From: Thermoproteota archaeon
Lineage (GTDB): Archaea; Korarchaeota; Korarchaeia; Korarchaeales; Korarchaeaceae
Length of the DNA stretch: 5,718 bases
Direction of reading: 5' to 3'
NCBI GenBank assembly: GCA_003661365.1
Contig: QMVZ01000105.1
Coordinates: 1 to 5,718, forward strand
This document shows, piece by piece, positions 1 through 5,044 of this stretch (the first letter of the stretch is position 1; every line of letters begins with the position of its first letter). A program made the translations under genes and the position numbers. The notes under the pieces were generated by a model, which ran no database searches, was not told where the DNA came from, and saw only the letters and a program-made list of their open reading frames with translations.

Positions 1-1
1 C

Positions 2-466
2 GGCCTCGCTGCAGAGCTCATCTCCAATTCATTTGAAAAGCTATACTTAGTTGATTTGGATTATGAAATGGCCAGAGCTGCCAAGAAAAGGCTTAAGAAC
101 CATTCTAATGTAGAAGTGATTGTCGCAGACTCTAGAAATGTGCCCTTGCCTGATTCTTTTGCCGATCTAGTGTACTTCTTCGACTCCCTTCATCACATGC
201 CCTTGGCCGAAAAGGCCCTTTCGGAAGCAATTAGAATAACTAAGCCAAGTGGTAGGCTTGCAATACTCGATCTCGATGGAGATCACCCCTTTGCAAAGTT
301 TATCTCGTTCTTGGAGAGGTCCTCCGGATTACACTCTAGACCTTTGAGCTTAGACAAAATAATCGAGTTCCTGACAAGTCGCAATTTCTCGATAGTAAAA
401 GCCAAAGTTGACATATTTGGGATGTTTGATGTGCTTGCGTTGAAGGAGAACACATCACAGAAGTGA
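2..466 (+). CDS. Class I SAM-dependent methyltransferase, C-terminal part (5' truncated)
   Basis: The reading frame is open from the first bases of the window to the TGA at 464-466, giving 154 residues, so the gene starts upstream. A TTG at 56 is an internal leucine codon and not a start. What remains fits the Methyltransf_11/UbiE-like Rossmann fold. It begins just after the expected SAM-binding motif I, and strand beta-2 ends in the acidic LVDLD (residues 16-20). VADSRNVPLPDSFADLV (41-57) matches the 'D-x-x-x-x-P-x-x-x-x-x-F-D' region, and the motif IV area reads FFDSLHHM (59-66). The KPSGRLAILD segment (81-90) is the usual strand after the 'L-K-P-G-G' turn. The substrate cannot be told: small-molecule methylation is most common in this group. 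No ribosome site or promoter is visible because the 5' end is missing. The gap of 72 bases and a new promoter separate it from the tup genes, so a shared role is not implied. Confidence 0.85.
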   Translation, partial: GLAAELISNSFEKLYLVDLDYEMARAAKKRLKNHSNVEVIVADSRNVPLPDSFADLVYFFDSLHHMPLAEKALSEAIRITKPSGRLAILDLDGDHPFAKFISFLERSSGLHSRPLSLDKIIEFLTSRNFSIVKAKVDIFGMFDVLALKENTSQK

Positions 467-499
467 ATTCTTAGATAAACAGATGCTCAAAGGCTAGCC

Positions 500-507
500 T
501 TTAAATA
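500..507 (+). promoter_or_regulatory. TATA box of the tupABC operon
   Basis: TTTAAATA lies in an AT-rich stretch after GC-richer sequence. Its centre is about 36 bases before the tupA ATG, so with the usual archaeal spacing transcription would start near 530, giving a leader of only about 8 bases. There is no Shine-Dalgarno motif before tupA, which agrees with a near-leaderless mRNA. The start site is inferred from spacing only. Confidence 0.6.
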
Positions 508-540
508 TTATACGTTATCCGATAGCGGATAGATTATAAT
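507..540. promoter_or_regulatory. 34-bp imperfect palindrome, probable operator for tupABC
   Basis: The inner arms TATCCG (516-521) and CGGATA (526-531) are perfect inverted repeats around the spacer ATAG. Outer arms ATTATA (507-512) and TATAAT (535-540) are on exactly the same dyad axis (between 523 and 524), so 13 of 17 base pairs of the 34-bp site are symmetric. The site starts at the end of the TATA box, spans the predicted transcription start and overlaps the first two bases of the tupA start codon. A protein bound here would block transcription, so a tungstate/molybdate-sensing repressor of the ModE/TunR kind is the natural guess. The sequence does not identify the regulator, and none is encoded in the window. 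Confidence 0.65.
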
Positions 541-1426
541 GAGGGGGCATCTTCTAACTCTAGCCTTAGTTCTTGGCCTAATCTCTGCTACTTACATCTG
601 GCAAGTTACGAGAGCGCCAGTTACCTTAAGAGTCTCCACAACCACTAGTCTCTATGCTACAGATCTTCTGGAAGAGCTTGCAAGGAAGTTTCAGGAGAAG
701 CATCCCAAAGTGATCATAGAGTTCACTCCTGTCGGCAGTGGAGAAGCTTTGAAAAAAGCCGAGAACGGTGATGTTGATATGGTCTTTGTCCATGCTCCAA
801 ATCTTGAGAAGAAGTACTTGGAAAAAGGAGTTTTGAAGTTTGGAGAGATCTTCGCTTATAATACGTTCGTAATCTTGGGTCCAAAAGATGACCCTGCTGG
901 AATAAGGGATATGGATCCAATTAATGCCATGATAGCGATCTATGAAGCAGGAGAAGCTGGTACTACGAAGTTCGTTTCGAGAGGGGATAATTCAGGAACC
1001 CATAATAGAGAGCTCTGGTTGTGGAATCTTGCTGGTCTTGATCCGTCTGGAAATGACTGGTACATAGAATCCGGAACTGGAATGGCACAGACCCTCATGA
1101 TAGCCAACGAGTACGGAGCTTACACCATATCGGATATCGGAACATACCTCAAACTAAGCTCAGAATTGACTTACCTAACTCCATTGGTAACCCAAGGAAG
1201 CGAGCTTTTGAACGTATACAGCGTTTACGTAGTTAATTCGGACGTAATAAAAGGAGTTAACGAAAGGCTAGCTTACGAGTTCCAGCAATTTGTACTGTCA
1301 GATGAAATTCAAAATTTCATAGGGAACTACGGGGTGGTAGAATTCGGGAGCTCCCTGTTTTCTCCAGCTAACGGCGATCCAGATGGTAGTTTGAGGGAAG
1401 CGTGGAATCAACTTGCTGGCGGGTAG
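539..1426 (+). CDS. tupA: Tungstate ABC transporter substrate-binding protein TupA
   Basis: This protein of 295 residues would capture tungstate outside the membrane and deliver it to TupB. Features of the TupA family are clear: TTTS (34-37) at the start of the mature domain, VGSGEALKKAENGDVDMVFVH followed by AP (65-87, the 'G-x-G-x-A-L...G-D-x-D...H-A-P' block), SRGDNSGTH (147-155), which forms part of the oxyanion pocket in the family, and ANEYGAYTISDIGTYL (189-204). The N-terminus has a hydrophobic stretch at about residues 5-21 acting as signal peptide or membrane anchor. The whole protein has no cysteine, so it is not a lipoprotein, and anchoring through the uncleaved helix is plausible. 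ATG 539 is chosen because it gives this signal sequence and follows the promoter and operator closely. It is first in the tupABC unit. The family is told from ModA and WtpA by the TTTS and SRGD-SGTH signatures. Some TupA-like proteins may bind molybdate too, so specificity is inferred. Confidence 0.92.
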   Translation: MRGHLLTLALVLGLISATYIWQVTRAPVTLRVSTTTSLYATDLLEELARKFQEKHPKVIIEFTPVGSGEALKKAENGDVDMVFVHAPNLEKKYLEKGVLKFGEIFAYNTFVILGPKDDPAGIRDMDPINAMIAIYEAGEAGTTKFVSRGDNSGTHNRELWLWNLAGLDPSGNDWYIESGTGMAQTLMIANEYGAYTISDIGTYLKLSSELTYLTPLVTQGSELLNVYSVYVVNSDVIKGVNERLAYEFQQFVLSDEIQNFIGNYGVVEFGSSLFSPANGDPDGSLREAWNQLAGG

Positions 1427-1431
1427 GTAAA

Positions 1432-2070
1432 ATGCTTGGAGAGGTTCTGGAAATAGCTCTAAGGTCCATAATTGTTTCAGGTCTAGCTGCCGTGCTAGCA
1501 ACTTCTTGGGGCATCCCCCTCTCCCTCAAGCTGGTGACCGACGATTTCAGAGGTAAGAAATTCATACTCGATGTTTTTAGAGCCCTTGTTGGCATTCCGA
1601 CCGTTGTAGTTGGACTTATTCTGTATTTTTTGTTCTCAAGGTCAGGACCCTTTGGAGGGCTAAGGCTTCTGTATACACCTCTTGCCATAGCGCTTGGACA
1701 AGCTGTATTGATAACCCCTCTTTTGGTATCCTTTGCATATCAAGCATTAGAGAGGGAGAAAGGAGAGGTTTGGGAACTTGCCATGTCACTTGGTGCCTTA
1801 AAAAACCAAGCTTCCTCTACCTTAATTAAGGAGACCATCCCTAAGCTCTTGAATGCATCACTAATTGCGTTTAACAGAGCAATAGGTGAGCTAGGAGTTG
1901 CTCTAATGCTAGGAGGAAACATAAAGGGCTTCACAAGAGTCATGACTACAGCAATAGCTTTGGAGGTCTCGAAGGGAGAATTTGGACTTGCTCTATCCCT
2001 AGGAGGGTTTCTGCTGTTGATAACCTATTCAATAACAGCAGTCTCAAGGATGGTTGGTGGTAAAAGTTGA
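1432..2070 (+). CDS. tupB: Tungstate ABC transporter permease TupB
   Basis: This is the 212-residue membrane channel of the importer. Hydrophobic segments lie at about residues 12-32, 50-69, 81-103, 143-162 and 185-205, consistent with five helices of a type I ABC permease. The cytoplasmic EAA loop that docks on TupC is WELAMSLGALKNQASSTLIK (114-133), with the conserved glycine at 121. The segment FNRAIGELGVALMLGGNIKG followed by FTRVMTTAIALEVSKGEF (147-184) is the diagnostic TupB block. Two starts are possible. GTG at 1402 would overlap tupA by 25 bases and add ten polar residues. ATG at 1432 follows the tupA stop by five bases and has AGGT just upstream (1425-1428, a close 3-base spacer), so I use the ATG. 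Its stop overlaps the start of tupC, so the two are translationally coupled. Confidence 0.92.
   Translation: MLGEVLEIALRSIIVSGLAAVLATSWGIPLSLKLVTDDFRGKKFILDVFRALVGIPTVVVGLILYFLFSRSGPFGGLRLLYTPLAIALGQAVLITPLLVSFAYQALEREKGEVWELAMSLGALKNQASSTLIKETIPKLLNASLIAFNRAIGELGVALMLGGNIKGFTRVMTTAIALEVSKGEFGLALSLGGFLLLITYSITAVSRMVGGKS
2056..2061 (+). promoter_or_regulatory. Ribosome binding site deciding the TTG start of tupC
   Basis: GGTGGT inside the end of tupB carries GGTG, complementary to the CACC of archaeal 16S rRNA 3' ends. It is five bases before the TTG at 2067. This supports the unusual start codon and the 4-base TTGA overlap with the tupB stop. Confidence 0.6.
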
Positions 2071-2738
2071 TAAAACTCAGAGAAGTATACTTTAGCTACA
2101 ATAAGGAACCAGTAGTTAAGGGAGTCAGTTTATCCTTAGGAAATGAATGCATAGCCCTAGCAGGACCCAACGGAGCGGGTAAGACGACTATCTTAAAATT
2201 AATGGCTGGTATCTACAGGCCGAAGAAAGGAGAAGTTTTCATCGAAGGCAAAAACATCTGGAAACTTCCGGAAAAGGAAGCAATCACGTTAAGGAGAAAG
2301 GTTGTGTACGTTCACGAGAATCCAATAGTTCTGAGAGGATCAGTCTTAAACAATGTAATATTCGGACTTGAGTTAAGGGGTGTTTCCAAAGAAGAAGCAA
2401 GGAAAAAGGCGCTTAAGCTCATGAGAAAGTTGGGGATAGATGAGTTAGCAGAGAAAGATGCCAAGAACCTCTCAGCTGGTCAGGCTCAGCTGCTAGCACT
2501 TGCCAGAGCGCTCATAGTTGAGCCCTCTTACATGCTTCTTGATGAACCATTGGCAAACTTAGATTGGAAAAGAAGGAAAAGCGTCCTAGAACTGCTAAAA
2601 GAGCTTAGAGAAACTGGAAGGAGTATAGCTATCGCAACTCATGATGCTTTTTTGGTATCATTGGTGTGCTCAAAAGCATACATAATTGAAAATGGATCAG
2701 TTGTATCGGAAACTCTGCCTCCTGCAATCTTCCAATAG
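2067..2738 (+). CDS. tupC: Tungstate ABC transporter ATP-binding protein TupC
   Basis: This 223-residue cytoplasmic ATPase powers the TupB channel. Motifs in order: an A-loop aromatic at Y11, Walker A GPNGAGKT (33-40), a Q-loop region reading VHENP (82-86), signature LSAGQ (135-139, alanine for the usual third-position glycine), Walker B MLLDEP (156-161), D-loop ANLD (163-166), and H-loop histidine 192 in ATHD. At the Q-loop position the usual glutamine is glutamate E84 (codon GAG at 2316-2318, against CAG for Gln). Length is that of a minimal Tup/Mod-type ATPase without the C-terminal TOBE/MOP-like domain found in ModC and WtpC, so there is no ligand-sensing extension. It starts at TTG, overlapping the tupB stop, and ends five bases before the convergent minus-strand gene. 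The only real doubt is the exact oxyanion carried. Confidence 0.92.
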   Translation: MIKLREVYFSYNKEPVVKGVSLSLGNECIALAGPNGAGKTTILKLMAGIYRPKKGEVFIEGKNIWKLPEKEAITLRRKVVYVHENPIVLRGSVLNNVIFGLELRGVSKEEARKKALKLMRKLGIDELAEKDAKNLSAGQAQLLALARALIVEPSYMLLDEPLANLDWKRRKSVLELLKELRETGRSIAIATHDAFLVSLVCSKAYIIENGSVVSETLPPAIFQ

Positions 2739-2743
2739 TTTGA

Positions 2744-4018
2744 CTAAGATCGACACGGAGGTATGGAAATGCTCTCTGTAATCTTCCCCTCGGGAGAGAT
2801 TATCGTTACCTCATAATCTCCGGGTGGAAGGTTTTCTACGTAAACCCTCAAGTCACCAGTAGTTATAGCTTGAATACATATTATTGGTAACTGAACGAAC
2901 TCCACTTTTATCTCGATTTTATTGCCTTCAAGCTGAAAGTTCACAACTGGTTTGTAGCAAGGAGTTCTCAGAGTCGAGAAGACCTCTACGAAAAGCATAC
3001 AGGGATATCCCTTTATTACCGGCTCTCTAGCGAAAGTCATGTGCGTTGTCTCAAACTCATATCTTGGAGAAGGTCCTTGCTCCAATAACTTGTCGAGAAA
3101 TTCCTCTATGAAAACCTCTACAGCTTTTTTAGTTCCATATCTATCATTTCCAGCTAAAACAAATATCTTTTGGCCACCAAACAGGGGCTGAGCCGAGTAC
3201 ACAAGGTAGGAACCTCTTTCCTTTCTAAGGTATTCAGAATCCGATGGCTGCAATAAGAAGTCTGATATGTTTCCTACCCCTTCGTAGGCTTCAGGACCAC
3301 CTAAAACTATCAATATCCAAGCGTTTAAATGTTGTCGAAACTCATCAGGTCCTATTAATGAGGGATTCAGGCCCTTTGAGACTAGAGTCTCCCTCAAAAT
3401 TGGATAACTAATTCCTGCATCAACTCCGTTTGCTAGCACTACAACTTCGTCTGATGTCATCAACGAAGGAACCATAAGATCTGTCCCAGAGGGATGGCAT
3501 TTAAGGACAAGTTGCTCCAGTTCAAGACCCAGTTCTTGCTTAGCCCAAGCAACGACTACATCGGCCGGTACTCTGTTACCTTCTGTTTTCATGAAGTCCC
3601 TCTGCTTTGGAAGATAGCTGATCACTTCAGCATTGTAAAGCAAGGCTAGGGCTCTTTTTAGAGGTTCAGGTGAGCCAAGAAGAGTGGTATTTACTTTGAG
3701 GGCCATGCTTCCATTCCCAATGTAAAGTCTTGCGTCGGCCCTCAATGCCTGTCCTGTGATAGGGTCAGAGGGAAGCCAAAAACCTAAATCAAAAACAACA
3801 GTCTCAAACGAGGCATACTCTCCTGATATGAGCCTATGTTGGACCACTTCATGCTTTACACTAACTCCAATCAGTTGAAGCCTCTCTAGCACTTCTCCTA
3901 AAGGTAATGCCTCGTTTATTATCACACCAATGTGGCTACCCGTCGGAGGACACATCCAAACTTGTTGCGTGGGCAAAGTAATTACCAACAAAGTTAGAAG
4001 CAGGTGAAGCTTCCGCAT
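2744..4018 (-). CDS. Secreted protein with S-layer-type domain, function unknown
   Basis: A 424-residue protein starting at the ATG at 4018-4016. The first residues (MRK then a leucine-rich stretch to about residue 16) form a signal peptide, and C23 comes soon after. An in-frame ATG at 4102 would add 28 non-signal residues, overlap the upstream gene and bury this signal, so I reject it. Residues about 190-305 resemble the archaeal S-layer/cell-wall-binding type domain: ANGVDAG, then LIVLGGPEAY (236-245), then IFVLAGNDRYGTKKAVEVF (285-303), with the typical 'GGP ... AGxDRxGT' pair. The region 320-424 is beta-rich, ends with LPPGDYEVTII (397-407), and looks like an Ig-like sandwich. Six cysteines (23, 174, 340, 354, 381, 422) could make disulfides outside the cell. 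It has its own TATA box and follows a T7 run, so it may be a separate unit from the nitroreductase-like gene. Its role could be surface binding or a cell-envelope component. No enzyme motif is visible. Confidence 0.8.
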   Translation of the reverse strand: MRKLHLLLTLLVITLPTQQVWMCPPTGSHIGVIINEALPLGEVLERLQLIGVSVKHEVVQHRLISGEYASFETVVFDLGFWLPSDPITGQALRADARLYIGNGSMALKVNTTLLGSPEPLKRALALLYNAEVISYLPKQRDFMKTEGNRVPADVVVAWAKQELGLELEQLVLKCHPSGTDLMVPSLMTSDEVVVLANGVDAGISYPILRETLVSKGLNPSLIGPDEFRQHLNAWILIVLGGPEAYEGVGNISDFLLQPSDSEYLRKERGSYLVYSAQPLFGGQKIFVLAGNDRYGTKKAVEVFIEEFLDKLLEQGPSPRYEFETTHMTFAREPVIKGYPCMLFVEVFSTLRTPCYKPVVNFQLEGNKIEIKVEFVQLPIICIQAITTGDLRVYVENLPPGDYEVTIISPEGKITESISIPPCRS

Positions 4019-4023
4019 CCATA

Positions 4024-4033
4024 CTCTTAAGAG
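4024..4033. repeat. Perfect 10-bp palindrome CTCTTAAGAG before the S-layer-type gene
   Basis: The palindrome lies 5 bases upstream of the ATG at 4018, between the TATA-like element and the start. TCTTAAGAGG recurs exactly at 4851-4860, upstream of the nitroreductase-like gene. It could be an operator, but a 10-base match between two places in 5.7 kb is expected by chance, so this rests only on position. Confidence 0.25.
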
Positions 4034-4040
4034 GTCTTGA

Positions 4041-4048
4041 CTTAAAGC
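4041..4048 (-). promoter_or_regulatory. TATA-like element of the S-layer-type gene
   Basis: Read on the minus strand this is GCTTTAAG in an AT-rich patch, with an A-rich stretch before it. Its centre is about 26 bases before the ATG at 4018, which predicts a leaderless mRNA. No Shine-Dalgarno motif precedes that ATG. This also supports the shorter start. Confidence 0.5.
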
Positions 4049-4078
4049 TTTTTCAAGTATTTCAACATTTATTGAACC

Positions 4079-4085
4079 AAAAAAA
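4079..4085 (-). terminator. T7 run after the nitroreductase-like gene
   Basis: Seven T residues on the minus strand follow directly after the TAA stop (4088-4086). Archaeal transcripts commonly end in such T runs without a hairpin. It would separate this gene's mRNA from that of the S-layer-type gene. Partial read-through cannot be excluded. Confidence 0.55.
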
Positions 4086-4799
4086 TTAAGGTTTATGACC
4101 AACTGGCATCACGATTAAAGGAGACTCCGATTTTTCAAGTCTTAGTATCGATGATACCTCCTCGTCGATAAAAGCTCCAATGCAAACTGTTGCAAGATCC
4201 ATTGAGGCGCATTGGAGGTAGATATTCTGAACCACACACCCAACTTCGATATGAACATACCTTATCCCCCTCTCTCCATACCTCTGAGTTGTTCTTTCAT
4301 ATTTTGCAACTATGACAATGGAAGCAGGAGCTAACCTGACGCATTCCTGTTTCAAGCAAGCATCAAAAAGGTCTTCCCTGAAACTTCCCTTCAGACATTT
4401 GATGAGGCAATGATCTTCTGGTTCGTAGACATATATCCCTGGTTCCAAGCCTTCAACATCCTCAACCACTAAATAGAGGGTTAGAGGATATGTTGCCCCA
4501 GCAGAAGGGGCTGTTCTTCCTCCCCATTCAGCAGTCATTCCTTGGCCAGCCCACAAGAGCTGAGAGACTTCTTCAAGTGTAATAGGTTTGTCGGAGTACT
4601 TCCTAATGGACCTTCTTAAGTACAGAGCCTCTTCTACAGTCATTTTTCCTTTTAATTTTGGCTTTGGTAATTCTATAACTCCCTCAACTTCTTGAGTGAT
4701 TTTTATTTGCTCTTTTCTGTGGTAGATCGACATAATTGCTGTGAAGATAAGTATTACAAGAGAAATCAATAAAATCCACTTTTTAGACGGTGAAACCAT
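4086..4799 (-). CDS. Membrane-anchored SagB/ThcOx-type nitroreductase-fold flavoprotein
   Basis: This 237-residue protein starts at ATG 4799. Residues 8-27 are a strong hydrophobic helix preceded by KK, so it is probably anchored with the catalytic domain outside the cell. A short spacer leads to the FMN-binding nitroreductase fold. SagB/ThcOx-type marks are RRSIRKY (62-68), the FMN phosphate region; LLWAGQG (81-87); RTAPSAGATYPLTLYLVV (95-112); RYVHIEVGCVVQNIYLQ (180-196); and the C-terminal MPVGHKP (231-237). Family members with known roles oxidise azoline rings made by a cyclodehydratase in peptide natural products, but many stand-alone archaeal ones have no known substrate. No cyclodehydratase or precursor peptide is visible here. 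The position where relatives usually have histidine in 'E-x-G-H' is C188. Seven cysteines in all (131, 135, 148, 153, 188, 197, 206) are many for this fold. It is divergent from the + strand RNA element and lies upstream of the S-layer-type gene. Confidence 0.88.
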   Translation of the reverse strand: MVSPSKKWILLISLVILIFTAIMSIYHRKEQIKITQEVEGVIELPKPKLKGKMTVEEALYLRRSIRKYSDKPITLEEVSQLLWAGQGMTAEWGGRTAPSAGATYPLTLYLVVEDVEGLEPGIYVYEPEDHCLIKCLKGSFREDLFDACLKQECVRLAPASIVIVAKYERTTQRYGERGIRYVHIEVGCVVQNIYLQCASMDLATVCIGAFIDEEVSSILRLEKSESPLIVMPVGHKP

Positions 4800-4820
4800 C
4801 GAGATAAGTGGTTCTTTGAA

Positions 4821-4849
4821 TAATTAAATCATGGGTCACCTTTTTATAC
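4821..4849 (-). promoter_or_regulatory. Promoter region of the nitroreductase-like gene
   Basis: Two candidate TATA boxes are read on the minus strand. TTTAATTA (4821-4828) is centred about 26 bases from the ATG at 4799 and would give a leaderless mRNA. TGTATAAAAAG (4840-4850) would give a leader of about 20 bases. The second overlaps the TATA element used by the + strand RNA, so the two divergent units may share or compete for it. I cannot decide between them. Confidence 0.5.
4841..4848 (+). promoter_or_regulatory. TATA box for the structured RNA
   Basis: TTTTTATA is centred 26 bases before G4871, the first base of the folded RNA. This is the normal archaeal TATA-to-start distance and is independent support for the RNA's strand and 5' end. 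The same bases read in reverse as TATAAAAA may serve the minus-strand gene instead. Confidence 0.5.
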
Positions 4850-4870
4850 ATCTTAAGAGGAGAGCTACAT

Positions 4871-4952
4871 GGGCGGGTAACTTCGCCGAAAGGCGAATGC
4901 ACTCCTCTAGCAAACTTAGCGTAAAGCTGGGATGTGTGAGGAGTGCTCGCCC
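4871..4952 (+). ncRNA. Candidate structured RNA: three-way junction, unknown family
   Basis: The 82 bases fold almost entirely. P1 pairs GGGCG (4871-4875) with CGCCC (4948-4952). P2 is the hairpin UUCGCC (4882-4887) with loop GAAA (4888-4891) and GGCGAA (4892-4897). P3 pairs GCACUCCUC (4899-4907) with GAGGAGUGC (4938-4946), nine perfect pairs. Above P3 an internal loop (UAGCAAA 4908-4914 against AUGUGU 4932-4937) leads to CUUAGC (4915-4920), loop GUAAA, and GCUGGG (4926-4931). Junction bases are GGUAAC, U and U. The strand is + because the P2 loop is a GNRA tetraloop there and the two G-U pairs of the top stem would become C-A mismatches on the other strand. It is not a tRNA, and I see no C/D boxes and no ACA at the spacing of an H/ACA guide. 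It could be a free small RNA or a leader for the gene at 5045. The transcript may run on to the T runs at 4964-4967 or 4990-4993. Confidence 0.6.
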
Positions 4953-4999
4953 CCTTTAGGATCTTTTGGGGCTCTCTGCTTACACTTACTTTTACCACA

Positions 5000-5008
5000 A
5001 TATTTTAT
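5000..5008 (+). promoter_or_regulatory. TATA-like element before the GvpD-type ATPase gene
   Basis: ATATTTTAT within an AT-rich stretch predicts a transcript start near 5029-5031, about 15 bases before the ATG at 5045. No clear Shine-Dalgarno motif follows. It suggests that the gene can be transcribed separately from the structured RNA. AT-rich sequence makes chance matches likely. Confidence 0.4.
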
Positions 5009-5044
5009 TAGATAAATGAGCTAAATAATGACCTCGGTTCTGCC

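Noticed and set aside
1402..1431. GTG start of tupB at 1402, adding ten residues
   Set aside because: It overlaps the end of tupA by 25 bases and adds polar residues not expected before the first helix. ATG 1432 sits just after the tupA stop with AGGT upstream.
1298..1943. Minus-strand open frames within tupA and tupB
   Set aside because: They lie opposite genes with unmistakable family motifs and show no motif of their own.
4019..4102. Longer start of the S-layer-type protein at 4102
   Set aside because: The added 28 residues lack signal character, would bury the clear signal peptide starting at MRK, and cross a T7 run and a TATA-like element.
4851..4860. TCTTAAGAGG shared with 4025-4034 as a common operator
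   Set aside because: Exact 10-base repeats are expected several times by chance in a window of this size. Only the positions near two promoters keep it of slight interest.
4899..4952. H/ACA guide RNA
   Set aside because: The arm has a pocket-like internal loop, but the base 15 positions after the upper stem is in UCG, not ACA, and no clear K-turn is seen.
4871..4952. tRNA or known riboswitch class
   Set aside because: No T-loop, anticodon arm or CCA-type end is present, and none of the conserved cores I know (fluoride, TPP, purine, c-di-GMP, Moco) can be found. This is from memory, so an Rfam search is still decisive.
4783..4998. Minus-strand open frame of 71 codons across the intergenic gap
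   Set aside because: It overlaps the start of the nitroreductase-like gene and the complement of the folded RNA, its sequence has no recognisable features, and the stems explain the base pattern better.
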